DNA of 64,000 bases from Brachybacterium sp. P6-10-X1. Lineage in GTDB: Bacteria > Actinomycetota > Actinomycetes > Actinomycetales > Dermabacteraceae. The notes under the pieces are model-generated. The model was not told the DNA's origin. It did no database searches and saw only the letters and a program-made list of their open reading frames with translations. The stretch covers positions 744,001 through 808,000 of the forward strand of contig NZ_CP017297.1 of the NCBI RefSeq assembly GCF_001969445.1. Reading direction: 5' to 3'. Made by a program: the position numbers and the translations under genes. How positions within the stretch are numbered: the first letter of the stretch is position 1; every line of letters begins with the position of its first letter. Of this stretch, positions 53,852 to 62,263 are shown piece after piece.

Positions 53852-55413
53852 CGGGAGGCCTCCTCGGCGGCGCGGGAGCGGCCCTGCAGCGGGACGACGG
53901 CGTCGATGCGCCGCCCCCGCGCCCCCGAGACCCGGGCCCAGTCCTCGGGATGGGCCGCCGAGGGCAGGTCCTCGTTCTCCACGAACTCGGCGGTGATCGC
54001 ATCGCGCAGGTGCTGGGCGGTCAGACCCTCCTGACCGCTGAGCAGCTGGTCCTTGACGGCGAGCTTCTTGGCGCGGTCGGTGATGTTGCGCAGCGTCGCC
54101 CCGGAGACGAAATCGCGGAAGTGGAGCGTCTCGTCGCTGCCGTCGGCGTACTCCAGGCGGACGAAGGCCGAGGAGGGGCCGTCGTCGTAGATCTCCGAGA
54201 CGGCGAGGTCCAGCAGCCCCGTGCGGTCCTCGCGCATGGGCACCGTCTCGTCGAGGTAGAGACCGAGGATCTCGCGTCCCGCGCGGGCGTGGGGGCGCCG
54301 CACGCGGATCTTCACGTCGAGCCGGCCCGGGCGCAGGATGGCCGGATCGATCATGTCCTCGCGATTGGAGGCGCCGATGACGATCACGTTGTCCAGGCCC
54401 TCCACCCCGTCGATCTCGGCCAGCAGCTGGGGCACGATCGTGGTCTCCACGTCGCTGGACAGCCCGGTGCCGCGGGTGCGGAACAGGGCCTCCATCTCGT
54501 CGAAGAAGATCACCACGGGATGATCGGCGGCGGCCTTCTCCCGGGCCCGCTCGAACACCAGGCGGATCGAGCGCTCGGTCTCGCCGACGTACTTGTTCAG
54601 CAGCTCGGGGCCCTTGACGTTCAGGAACGCCGAGTTCTCCAGCGCCTCGGCGACGCTGACCCCGCGCACCTCGGCGCTGCGCAGCACCAGCTCGTGGGCG
54701 ACGGCCTTGGCGATCATCGTCTTGCCGCAGCCGGGCGGGCCGTACAGCAGCACGCCCTGCGGCGGGCGCAGGCCGTAGGTGCGGTAGAGGTCCTGCTGCA
54801 GGAACGGCAGCTCGACGGCGTCGCGGATCGCCTCGATCTGGTCGCCGAGGCCGCCGATCTCGTCGAAGGACACGTCGGGGACCTGCTCGAGGACCAGGTC
54901 GGTGATCTCGGCGCGGTCGATGCGCTCCAGCACCAGCTGCGCCTTGAGATCGACCAGGACGTGGTCGCCGGGGTGCAGCGTCTGATCGGCCAGTCCTCCG
55001 GCGCGGCGCAGCGCCCGGATGTCGTCCGGGGCGACGGCCACCAGCAGACGCGTATCGGCGAGGGACTCGACCACGGGCACGACATTGCCGGCGTCGCTGG
55101 GGGCGACGGCCTCGACCGCTGCCAGGGCCTCGTTCAACCGCAGCTCGGCACCGGGGGCGAGGGCGTCCAGGTCCAGGCTCGCGGCGGTCGCCACCCGCAG
55201 CTTGCGCCCGTTGTGCAGCACGTCGATCGTGGTGCCCTCGGTGCGGCGCAGGAAGGTCGCGTAGGAGTTCGGAGGGTCTCCGACCCGCTCGAGATCGCTC
55301 TTGAGCTCGACGATCTGGGCGCGCGCGGCACGCAGCGATCCGGTCAGCCGCTCGTTGTGGGCGGCGATCTTGTCCAGTTCGGCGGTCATCTCCGCATAGG
55401 TCTTCATCGTCAT
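53848..55413 (-). CDS. arc: AAA ATPase forming ring-shaped complexes (ARC / Mpa)
   Basis: A 521-residue hexameric unfoldase that recognises Pup. N-terminal coiled coil at about 5-45, two OB folds (about 50-165), AAA domain with Walker A GPPGCGKT at 225-232, Walker [13 protein letters not shown], and the arginine-finger region [17 protein letters not shown]. The C terminus ends [10 protein letters not shown]: the GQYL-type tail used by mycobacterial Mpa to dock on and open the 20S proteasome is not present. It is first in arc-dop-pup-pafA, directly after trmI, as in proteasome-bearing relatives. Confidence 0.95.
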   Translation of the reverse strand: MTMKTYAEMTAELDKIAAHNERLTGSLRAARAQIVELKSDLERVGDPPNSYATFLRRTEGTTIDVLHNGRKLRVATAASLDLDALAPGAELRLNEALAAVEAVAPSDAGNVVPVVESLADTRLLVAVAPDDIRALRRAGGLADQTLHPGDHVLVDLKAQLVLERIDRAEITDLVLEQVPDVSFDEIGGLGDQIEAIRDAVELPFLQQDLYRTYGLRPPQGVLLYGPPGCGKTMIAKAVAHELVLRSAEVRGVSVAEALENSAFLNVKGPELLNKYVGETERSIRLVFERAREKAAADHPVVIFFDEMEALFRTRGTGLSSDVETTIVPQLLAEIDGVEGLDNVIVIGASNREDMIDPAILRPGRLDVKIRVRRPHARAGREILGLYLDETVPMREDRTGLLDLAVSEIYDDGPSSAFVRLEYADGSDETLHFRDFVSGATLRNITDRAKKLAVKDQLLSGQEGLTAQHLRDAITAEFVENEDLPSAAHPEDWARVSGARGRRIDAVVPLQGRSRAAEEASR

Positions 55414-55450
55414 CAGTGTCCCCGCTCTCCTTCCCTCGCCTCAGGACGCA

Positions 55451-56485
55451 TCAGCGGTCGCGGCCCTGTCGGATGTCGCGCAGCGCACGCTTGAGCTTGC
55501 GCGGCGCCACACCGCGCTCCCCCACGTCCTGCGGTCCCCACTCGGTCGAGGCACCGCCGAAACCCTCGTTGGCGGGATCGGCCAGCTCCTCCTCGACCCG
55601 GGAGCCCGGAGCGGGCCGGGTCACGCGGGTCAGGGCAGGCGTTCCGTGGGCCGTCCGCCGGGAGGTCAGCAGGAAGCCGGTGTGGGCGTTCATACGGTGC
55701 TCGGGACGCACAGCCAGGCCCTCGAGGTGCCAGGGTCGCACGAAGGATTCCCAGGCGGTCGGCTCGGTGAACTCGCCATGGTCCCGCAGGGCCTCCGCGG
55801 TCCGGGAGAGCTGGGTGACGGTCGCGACGTAGGTGAGGAAGACCCCGCCGGAGACGAGCACCTCGGCGGCGGCGTCGATGCACTCCCAGGGGGCGAGCAT
55901 GTCCAGCACCACGCGGTCCACCGCGGGGCCGTCCGGGCACAGAGCCGGGGCGACGTCCTGGAAGTCCCCGACGGTGAGATCCCAGGAGGGGTGGGGGGCG
56001 CCGAAATAGGTCTCGACGTTCTCCCGGGCGACCTCGGCGAAGTCCTCGCGGCGCTCGATCGAGTGGACGCTGCCCTCCTCGCCCACGGCGCGCAGCAGCG
56101 CAGTGGTCAGACCGCCGGAGCCGACACCCGCCTCGAGCACCCGCGCGCCCGGGAAGATGTCTCCCCACATGAGGATCTGCGCGGTGTCCTTGGGGTAGAT
56201 GATCGCGGCGCCGCGCGGCATCGAGAGCATGTAGTCGGCGTACAGCGGCCGCAGCGCCTGATAGCGGGTGCCCCGGGAGTCCTCGACGACCACGCCGTCC
56301 TCGGCGCCGATCAGCTGGTCGTGCTCGAGCACGCCGCGATGGGTGTGGAACTGCCCGCCGGGCCGCAGCGTGATGGTGTGCCGGCGGTTCTTGGTGTCGG
56401 CGAGCTGGACCTTGTCGCCGAGATCGAAGGAACCGGTGCGGTCCAGGCCGCGGCGGGGAGCTCGAGGCGTGGGCTGCTGCGTCAT
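55451..56485 (-). CDS. trmI: tRNA (adenine-58-N1)-methyltransferase
   Basis: A 344-residue protein with an N-terminal beta-rich part (GDKVQLADTKNRRHTITLRPGGQFHTHRGVLEHDQLIG), a Rossmann core starting VLEAGVGSGGLTTALLRAVG, catalytic VLDMLAPWECIDAA, and a long charged C-terminal tail. It methylates A58 in the T-loop of tRNA. Its gene is upstream of arc in most actinobacteria. It starts 7 nt after a TATGCT hexamer with no ribosome-binding site, suggesting a leaderless start of the trmI-arc-dop-pup-pafA run. Confidence 0.94.
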   Translation of the reverse strand: MTQQPTPRAPRRGLDRTGSFDLGDKVQLADTKNRRHTITLRPGGQFHTHRGVLEHDQLIGAEDGVVVEDSRGTRYQALRPLYADYMLSMPRGAAIIYPKDTAQILMWGDIFPGARVLEAGVGSGGLTTALLRAVGEEGSVHSIERREDFAEVARENVETYFGAPHPSWDLTVGDFQDVAPALCPDGPAVDRVVLDMLAPWECIDAAAEVLVSGGVFLTYVATVTQLSRTAEALRDHGEFTEPTAWESFVRPWHLEGLAVRPEHRMNAHTGFLLTSRRTAHGTPALTRVTRPAPGSRVEEELADPANEGFGGASTEWGPQDVGERGVAPRKLKRALRDIRQGRDR

Positions 56486-56491
56486 GCGTCC

Positions 56492-56497
56492 AGCATA
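56492..56497 (-). promoter_or_regulatory. -10 element (TATGCT) of trmI, leaderless
   Basis: TATGCT ends 7 nt before the trmI ATG. It is the best candidate promoter for the whole trmI-arc-dop-pup-pafA series. Confidence 0.6.
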
Positions 56498-56537
56498 TGA
56501 CGGGAGGTGAGACGTCGGCGATCAGGTGTCATCGTGT

Positions 56538-57653
56538 TCACCGTCCGCGCAGAAGTCCGTTGACATCGGCGCTCATGATGACCCCGCGCGCCCGCCCGTC
56601 GCTCTCACGGACCAGGTAGACGGGCAGGGGATGGGAGAGCATCACGGAGATCAGCGCATTGCCGCGCAGGGAGCTCTCCAGCATCCCGATCTCCCCCACG
56701 GAGCCGGCGACGGCGCTGACGGGGGTGCGGTCGCGGTGCGCGGCCGGGACGGCGGCCGCCGCGGCAGGGTGGATGCGGTAGGCACGGCCGAGCGTTCCGG
56801 GCCGCGCGGCGGTGCGGTCGAGCACCAGCACGGCGTCGAGGTCCGTCCCGCTGCCGAGCTCCGCGAGGACCTGCTGCGGGCCGACCAGGTGCATCGGGCG
56901 GGCCAGCGTCGCGGCGTCGAGGCTCTCGACGCGGTGCTGCAGCGTGGCGGCCTGCAGCGCCCGGGAAGCGCCCTGCCAGAGCATCCCGGCGATCAGCAGC
57001 GCCCACAGCAGCGTCAGCAGGCCGAGGGAGCCGGTGCCCCGGGCCGCCACGATCCGCCACAGCGGCACCGCCACCACGGCCACGGCGATGATGCGCCCGA
57101 TCCAGGCGGTCACGCGCGTGCCGAGGAGGACGTTCCCGAGGACCCCGCCCAGCAGGGCCTCCAGGGCGCGGCCGCCGTCCATCGGCAGGCCGGGCAGCAG
57201 GTTGAACAGGGCCAGAGCGATGTTCAGGAAGCTGCAGTAGATCCAGAACACGTCGGCGGGTGTGCCCGGGACGCTCAGGGCACCCAGACCCGTCGTGAGC
57301 GCGGCGAGCAGGCCGTTGGCCAGCGGGCCGGACAGCGAGATCACGATCGAGGCCACGGTGCCCAGTGACTCGCCGCGGTACTGGGTGTGCCCGCCCCAGA
57401 GGGTCAGGGCGATGTGGTCGACCCGCGCGCCGAAGGCATGGGCGCTCGCGGCGTGCGAGGCCTCGTGGGCCAGGACCGAGACGATCATGAACAGGGCGAT
57501 GCCGAGCGCCAGCAGCGCGCCGGTCGTCGCCGAGGCGCCGGAGCCGCCCAGGCCGGGGTAGAGGATCACGGCGAGCACCAGGACGGTCACCAGGGTGCCG
57601 GGGCTGACCTTGATGGGCGGCAGCGCGCCCAGGCGCAGCGTGGGACTCTTCAT
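56538..57653 (-). CDS. M50-family site-2-type intramembrane metalloprotease
   Basis: A 371-residue membrane protease. Six or so helices carry the zinc motif HEASH (residues 63-67) and the third ligand motif NLLPGLPMDGGR (Asp159). The C-terminal ~120 residues resemble a degenerate CBS pair (LARPMHLVGPQQVLAELGSG). This is the Rip3/SpoIVFB-like branch found next to trmI and the pup cluster in actinobacteria. GGAGGAG precedes the ATG. It is divergent from the PAC2 gene, with 106 bp between. Confidence 0.92.
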   Translation of the reverse strand: MKSPTLRLGALPPIKVSPGTLVTVLVLAVILYPGLGGSGASATTGALLALGIALFMIVSVLAHEASHAASAHAFGARVDHIALTLWGGHTQYRGESLGTVASIVISLSGPLANGLLAALTTGLGALSVPGTPADVFWIYCSFLNIALALFNLLPGLPMDGGRALEALLGGVLGNVLLGTRVTAWIGRIIAVAVVAVPLWRIVAARGTGSLGLLTLLWALLIAGMLWQGASRALQAATLQHRVESLDAATLARPMHLVGPQQVLAELGSGTDLDAVLVLDRTAARPGTLGRAYRIHPAAAAAVPAAHRDRTPVSAVAGSVGEIGMLESSLRGNALISVMLSHPLPVYLVRESDGRARGVIMSADVNGLLRGR

Positions 57654-57747
57654 GGTGCGTCTCCTCCGTGCCCGAGCGGTCGCGGTCCGGGCCAGGGCGA
57701 GGATATCCGGTGCTCCTGCGCACAGGCTCCGGTCGGCCGCCGAAGCC

Positions 57748-57753
57748 TATGAT
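57748..57753 (+). promoter_or_regulatory. -10 element (TATGAT) of the PAC2 gene, leaderless
   Basis: TATGAT ends 7 nt before the ATG at 57760 and no Shine-Dalgarno sequence lies between. Confidence 0.65.
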
Positions 57754-57759
57754 GGAGTG

Positions 57760-58569
57760 ATGAGTCGAATCGCCATCACGGCTTTCAGCGGGTGGAACGA
57801 CGCGGGAGAGGCCGCCAGCGGGGTGATCGAGCATCTGCTGCACGTGTGGCCGTCCCGGCCCGTCGGAGCGGTCGATGCCGAGGATTTCATCGATTTCCAG
57901 GTCAACCGCCCCGAGATCCGCACCTCCGAGGAGGGTCTGCGGGTCATCGACTGGCCGGACACCGAGCTGCGGATCGTCCAGCCGCCGCGCGGACCCGAGA
58001 TCGTCACCGTGCTGGGACCGGAGCCGTCGCTGCACTGGAAGCGCTTCTGCGACGAGGTGCTCGAGCAGCTGCAGGGGCTGGACGTGAGCTCGGTCATCTC
58101 CCTGGGGGCGCTGCTGGCGGATTCCCCGCACACCCGTCCGCTGCCGGTCTCCGCCGCGGTCGAGCCCGGCCGGGCCGAGCAGGTGGACGGCAGCGAGCTG
58201 TACTCGGGACCGATCGGGGTGCCGACGATCCTCGCCCGCCGGACCGCGAGCGCCGGGATGCGTACGACCAGCACATGGGTGCAGGTCCCCCATTACGTGT
58301 CCCAGAACGCGTCCCCGAAGGCCGTTCTGGGCCTGTTGCGGGAGGTTCAGTCGCTGGTCAGCGCCCAGATTCCGCTGTCCGAGCTGGTCGAGGACGCCGA
58401 GGCCTGGGAGCGCGGGGTCGACGAACTGGCCCGCACCGACGAGGACGTCGCCGAGTACGTGCGGCGCCTCGAGCGGGCCCAGGACGCGGCGGAGCTGCCG
58501 GAGGCCAGCGGCGACGCGATCGCCGAGGAGTTCGAGCAGTTCCTGCGGCGGCGGCGCGAATCGGAGTGA
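57760..58569 (+). CDS. PAC2-family protein
   Basis: A 269-residue actinobacterial member of the PAC2 (proteasome assembly chaperone 2) superfamily, a fold related to nucleoside phosphorylases. Visible family motifs are ITAFSGWNDAGEAASGVIEHL, EDFIDFQVNRPEI, GPEPSLHWKRFCDEVLE, SVISLGALLADSPHTRP, GPIGVPTILARRTASAGMRT and WVQVPHYVSQNASPKAVLGLL. The ATG at 57760 is supported by the -10 hexamer; the frame is open upstream without support. The role in bacteria is unknown; it sits between the site-2 protease and mshC. Here it persists although no proteasome genes are in the locus. Confidence 0.9.
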   Translation: MSRIAITAFSGWNDAGEAASGVIEHLLHVWPSRPVGAVDAEDFIDFQVNRPEIRTSEEGLRVIDWPDTELRIVQPPRGPEIVTVLGPEPSLHWKRFCDEVLEQLQGLDVSSVISLGALLADSPHTRPLPVSAAVEPGRAEQVDGSELYSGPIGVPTILARRTASAGMRTTSTWVQVPHYVSQNASPKAVLGLLREVQSLVSAQIPLSELVEDAEAWERGVDELARTDEDVAEYVRRLERAQDAAELPEASGDAIAEEFEQFLRRRRESE

Positions 58570-58576
58570 GGCCGGA

Positions 58577-59833
58577 TCAGTCGCGCAGCGTCAGTCCGAA
58601 CAGGGCATCGCTCGCGGCGACGACGTCGCCGGGTCCGTCATCATCGGTGCCCGGCCGCGGAGCGGAACCGGCCGCCCAGGCGTCGAGGGCCCTGAGCGCC
58701 GAGGGGGTGTCGAGGTCCTCGCGCAGCGCACCGCGCAGCGCCTCGACCGTCCCGGGGTGGTGCCCGCCGCGCTCCGCGGCGGCGCGGTAGGACGCCAGGC
58801 GGGCCGCGGCGCGCTCCAGCTCCTGGTCCGTCCAGGCCCAGTCGGAGCGGTAGTGATGGGCCATGAGCACCAGGCGGATCGCCATCGGGTCGACGCCGTC
58901 TCGCACCAGGCGATGGACGAAGACGAGGTTGCCCAGCGACTTGCTCATCTTCTCGCCCTCGTAGCCCACCATGCCGCTGTGGGTGTACACGGCGGCGAAG
59001 CCGCGTCCCGTCCCGATCGCGTGCGCGGCGCCCAGGTCGTGGTGGGGGAAGACGAGGTCGCTGCCCCCGGCCTGCACGTCGAAGGGCAGGCCCAGGGCGT
59101 CCTCGGCGATGGAGACGCACTCCACGTGCCAGCCGGGCCTGCCCCGGCCCAGCTCGCCGGCGTCCCAGGCCGGCTCGCCCGCGCGCTCGGCCCGCCACAG
59201 CAGGGGGTCGAAGGTGCCGCGCTTGCCCTCGCGCTCGGGGTCCCCGCCGCGCTCGGCGAACACCTCGAGCATCTGCTGCTCGTCCCAGCCGGAGACGTCC
59301 CCGAGGGCTCCGTCGATCGACAGGTCCAGGTACCAGTCCACGCCCCCGTCCGCCGCGGCATCGGGCGCCGTGACGGGATACGCGCGGCACCGCTCGCGCA
59401 GGGTGGTCACGGTGGCGATGATGTCGTCCATCGCCTCGGACACCGTCCGGTAGGTCTCCGGGGCGATGATCCGCAGCTGCTCCATGTCCTCGGCGAACAG
59501 GGCCGTCTGCGAGGCGGCGAGCTCGCGCCAGTCGACGCCGTCGCGGGCGGCGCGCTCGAACAGCGGGTCGTCGACGTCGGTGACGTTCTGGGCGACCTCC
59601 ACCTCGAGTCCCGTGTCGAGCAGGGCGCGGCGCATGAGGTCCGTGGCGTGGTAGGTGGCGGCGTGCCCGAGATGCGTCGCGTCGTACGGGGTGATGCCGC
59701 AGACGTACAGCCGTGCCCGCCCGGGCAGCAGCGGGATCAGCGGCGCCGTGCGACCGGTCCGGGTGTCGTGCAGCCGCAGCGGCACGCCCGAGGCGGGAAG
59801 GGGTGAGATCGACGGGGAGGTCCAGGAATGCAC
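58577..59833 (-). CDS. mshC: Cysteine:1D-myo-inosityl glucosaminide ligase (mycothiol synthesis)
   Basis: A 418-residue class I aminoacyl-tRNA-synthetase-like enzyme for the penultimate step of mycothiol synthesis. The MshC-specific signature is YVCGITPYDATHLGHAATYHATDL, with HVECVSIAEDALG for zinc, SDLVFPHHDLGAAHA and the KMSKS loop EKMSKSLGNLVFVH. It differs from CysRS by the ITPYDATHLGHA sequence and the shorter C terminus. The GTG start lies 7 nt after TATGAT, so it is probably leaderless. Confidence 0.95.
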   Translation of the reverse strand: MHSWTSPSISPLPASGVPLRLHDTRTGRTAPLIPLLPGRARLYVCGITPYDATHLGHAATYHATDLMRRALLDTGLEVEVAQNVTDVDDPLFERAARDGVDWRELAASQTALFAEDMEQLRIIAPETYRTVSEAMDDIIATVTTLRERCRAYPVTAPDAAADGGVDWYLDLSIDGALGDVSGWDEQQMLEVFAERGGDPEREGKRGTFDPLLWRAERAGEPAWDAGELGRGRPGWHVECVSIAEDALGLPFDVQAGGSDLVFPHHDLGAAHAIGTGRGFAAVYTHSGMVGYEGEKMSKSLGNLVFVHRLVRDGVDPMAIRLVLMAHHYRSDWAWTDQELERAAARLASYRAAAERGGHHPGTVEALRGALREDLDTPSALRALDAWAAGSAPRPGTDDDGPGDVVAASDALFGLTLRD

Positions 59834-59839
59834 CCCCCG

Positions 59840-59845
59840 ATCATA
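59840..59845 (-). promoter_or_regulatory. -10 element (TATGAT) of mshC, leaderless
   Basis: TATGAT ends 7 nt before the GTG start codon; the six bases between are CGGGGG-like with no clear ribosome-binding role. Confidence 0.6.
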
Positions 59846-59885
59846 CGGGCCCCGACCAGGGCCGGGCGCCGCTGTGAGACCTCCC

Positions 59886-60758
59886 TCAGGACCCTGCGAG
59901 CGGGTCGACGACGCCGAACCAGAGCAGGCCCAGCAGCACCAGTCCGGCGACCACGCGGTACACCACGAACATCAGGTAGGAGTAGTTCTCGATGATCCGC
60001 ATGAACCACACGATCACCGCGAAGCCGACGCCGAAGGCCACGACGGTCGCGACGATGATCGCCAGCAGCGAGGGTTCGCCGGCCGCCGCCGCGGCGGCGC
60101 GCCCGTCGGCGCTCAGCAGGGCCGGGACCTCCTGGGCCGCCTTGTACAGCCCGGAGGCGAACACGGCGGGCACGGCCAGCAGGAAGGCGTAGCGCGCCGC
60201 GGCCTTGCGCGAGTAGCCCATGAGCAGGCCTGCGGTGATGGTGCCGCCGGAGCGGGAGACGCCCGGGATCAGGGCGAGGGCCTGGGCGAGGCCGAACAGG
60301 ATGCCGTCGCGCACGGTGAGCTCGGTGAGCTCCTTGCGCTGCGGCGCGATCCGGTCGGCCAGACCCAGCAGGAGGCCGAAGACGATGAGCGTCGTGGCGG
60401 TGATGTAGAGGTTGCGCAGGCCGTGGTCGATCTGCTCCTCGAACAGCAGCCCGAGAACCCCGATCGGGATCGAGCCGATGATCACCAGCCAGCCCATCCG
60501 CACGTCGGGATCGGAGTGGGGGATCTTCCCGGCCAGGGCCTTGAACCACTTGCCGATGATCCGGGTGATGTCCTTCCAGAAGTAGATCAGCACCGCCGTC
60601 TCGGTGCCGAGCTGGATGATGGCGGTGAAGGCGGCGCCCGGGTCCTGCCCGGGGTTCATCAGCTCGCCGACCACGCGCACGTGCGCGCTCGAGGAGACCG
60701 GGAGGAACTCGGTCAGGGCCTGGACGAGGCCGAGGACGACCGCCTCGAAGAACGACAT
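59886..60758 (-). CDS. uppP: Undecaprenyl-diphosphatase (bacitracin resistance type)
   Basis: A 290-residue membrane enzyme that recycles undecaprenyl diphosphate for cell-wall synthesis. Catalytic motifs are [22 protein letters not shown] near the N terminus (Glu-rich (E/Q)xxxE segment) and [25 protein letters not shown] (PGxSRSG). About eight membrane helices. I chose the ATG at 60758, which has AGGAG five bases before it, over a GTG two codons upstream that overlaps this site. Confidence 0.95.
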   Translation of the reverse strand: MSFFEAVVLGLVQALTEFLPVSSSAHVRVVGELMNPGQDPGAAFTAIIQLGTETAVLIYFWKDITRIIGKWFKALAGKIPHSDPDVRMGWLVIIGSIPIGVLGLLFEEQIDHGLRNLYITATTLIVFGLLLGLADRIAPQRKELTELTVRDGILFGLAQALALIPGVSRSGGTITAGLLMGYSRKAAARYAFLLAVPAVFASGLYKAAQEVPALLSADGRAAAAAAGEPSLLAIIVATVVAFGVGFAVIVWFMRIIENYSYLMFVVYRVVAGLVLLGLLWFGVVDPLAGS

Positions 60759-60823
60759 GGACACTCCTGGAAGACGGCGACGGTCGCGCAGGGCCGACGT
60801 GATCGTCGGCCTCGCACAGAGTA

Positions 60824-60854
60824 CGCGGCACCGGGCGGCGTGCCCGGTGCCGCG
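60824..60854 (-). terminator. Perfect 13-bp hairpin after the acidic-protein gene
   Basis: CGCGGCACCGGGC and its exact reverse complement flank a 5-nt loop. It lies between the stop of the acidic protein (60899) and the uppP start, on the minus strand. No U-tract follows. Confidence 0.7.
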
Positions 60855-60898
60855 CAGGGACCAGTGGTGAAGATGACGTGCAGGATCAGCGGACGGGC

Positions 60899-61222
60899 TC
60901 AGCGCCCGTCGTCGCCCTCCTCGTACTCATCGTCGTCGTAGTCGTCCGAGTCATCGTCCTCGTCGTCCTCGAAGTCATCGAGGTCGTCGAAATCGTCGTC
61001 ATCGTCAACGTCGTCGTCCTCACCGTCGAAGACGATGAGCGGCGTGGCGATCTCGTACGCGTCGAAGAGCGCGTCGTCGTAGGTGTCGAAGGCCGTGGTG
61101 AGCTGCTCGGTGGCGGCGTCCAGGGCGGGGTCGTCGTCACCGCGGGAGGCGGAGGCCGCCTCGTAGTGACGTTCGAGGGCAGCGATCAGCGCAGCGAGAG
61201 CGGAGCGAGGATCCGTGTTCAT
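60899..61222 (-). CDS. Highly acidic conserved actinobacterial protein
   Basis: A 107-residue protein. The first ~70 residues form a helical domain ([57 protein letters not shown]), and the last ~40 are almost all Asp and Glu with a few Tyr/Phe. Similar small proteins are widespread in actinobacteria and sometimes labelled DNA primase, without supporting evidence. I assign no function. The ATG is 7 nt from a TACCGT hexamer; it is divergent from DUF5703. Confidence 0.75.
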   Translation of the reverse strand: MNTDPRSALAALIAALERHYEAASASRGDDDPALDAATEQLTTAFDTYDDALFDAYEIATPLIVFDGEDDDVDDDDDFDDLDDFEDDEDDDSDDYDDDEYEEGDDGR

Positions 61223-61228
61223 GGTTGG

Positions 61229-61234
61229 ACGGTA
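61229..61234 (-). promoter_or_regulatory. -10 element (TACCGT) of the acidic-protein gene, leaderless
   Basis: TACCGT on the minus strand ends 7 nt before the ATG at 61222. Confidence 0.5.
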
Positions 61235-61320
61235 CCGCGTCCGGCGGCAGAATGGACAGCGGATACGGCCGGAACGCCCACGGAGGCGTCCCGGCTCCTC
61301 ACGCGCACAGGAGGAAGACC

Positions 61321-61617
61321 TTGCCGGGAACCCATGAACCCCTTCTCGCCCAGGTCGAGCACGTGCGGGATCCACGTCGGGTCCGGGACCTCCCTCTCGA
61401 GGCGGGTCGCGCCGCCGAGGACTACGAGTTCCAGATCATCACGGTCCCGCGCAGCAGCTCGGTGGGCCAGGTCCGCGCCGCTCTGACCGACGAGGCCGAG
61501 TACGGCCGCTGGGAGCACGCCCGCACCCGCCGTTACCTCGGCGGCGGCCGGAAGGTGTGGCTCCGCCGACGGATCATCCGCGTCCGGTCCACCCTCGGGC
61601 AGCCGCCGACGATCTGA
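61321..61617 (+). CDS. DUF5703 family protein
   Basis: A 98-residue protein whose second half matches the DUF5703 pattern (DYEFQIITVPRSSSVGQVRAALTDEAEYGRWEHARTRRYLGGGRKVWLRRRIIRV). The start is TTG at 61321: AGGAGGA lies at 61309-61315, five bases upstream, and no ATG or GTG has such support. The family is small, basic and conserved in actinobacteria with no known function. Confidence 0.8.
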   Translation: MPGTHEPLLAQVEHVRDPRRVRDLPLEAGRAAEDYEFQIITVPRSSSVGQVRAALTDEAEYGRWEHARTRRYLGGGRKVWLRRRIIRVRSTLGQPPTI

Positions 61618-61731
61618 GATTCTCCGGGCCGGCCGACGCGACCGCCGCTCGCCGCGGAACCGCTGCCCGCCGCGGAGCCGCCGTCCACCGGCGAGCCGAT
61701 CCGCGCGCGCCGGATCCTCGGGTCTGTTCCA

Positions 61732-62253
61732 ATGAGAGATGTGGATCCTGTCTCGGTGCGGACGCTGCTGCCGCTGGCGGTGCTGGCGCTCGTCTATCTC
61801 CCTCCCGCGCTGGTGCTGGCGTGGGTCGACGGGCGCGAGCACCGCCTGCCCAACCGGTGGGTGGGCGGTCTGACCCTCGCGGTGGCCGTCGCCCTCGCCC
61901 TCGGCGGCCTCGCCGTGCCCGGCCTGCGGGAGGAGCTGCGGGTGGCCGCCGTGCTGGCCCTCGTACTGGGTCTGGGCGCTGTCCTGCTGGCTCTGATCGC
62001 TCCCCCGCTGCTGGGCATGGGGGACGCGAAGACCCTTCCGGTGGTGGTGCTCATGAGCGCGGCGCTCGGCGGGGAGGTGCTGATCGCCGCGCTGCTCGGG
62101 ATCGCCGTGGTCAGCGGGGTGGCCGGCGCGGCCGTGATGGTCGTGACCCGTCGGCCCGGGGTGCGCTTCGCCGTCGGGCCCGTGCTGCTGGCGGGCCCGT
62201 TCCTGGGACTGCTCGGCGCGCCGGTGGTGCGGGCCGCCCTCGGCACCGCCTGA
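61732..62253 (+). CDS. A24-type prepilin peptidase-like membrane protein
   Basis: A 173-residue protein with five or six membrane helices and both aspartates of type IV prepilin peptidases: Asp33 in DGREHRLPN and Asp98 in GMGDAK. It lacks the N-terminal methylase domain, so it is the short (TadV/FppA-like) form. No pilin, tad or com gene is near, so its substrate is unknown. The ATG at 61732 has no clear ribosome-binding site. Confidence 0.8.
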   Translation: MRDVDPVSVRTLLPLAVLALVYLPPALVLAWVDGREHRLPNRWVGGLTLAVAVALALGGLAVPGLREELRVAAVLALVLGLGAVLLALIAPPLLGMGDAKTLPVVVLMSAALGGEVLIAALLGIAVVSGVAGAAVMVVTRRPGVRFAVGPVLLAGPFLGLLGAPVVRAALGTA

Positions 62254-62263
62254 GCGCCCCGGC

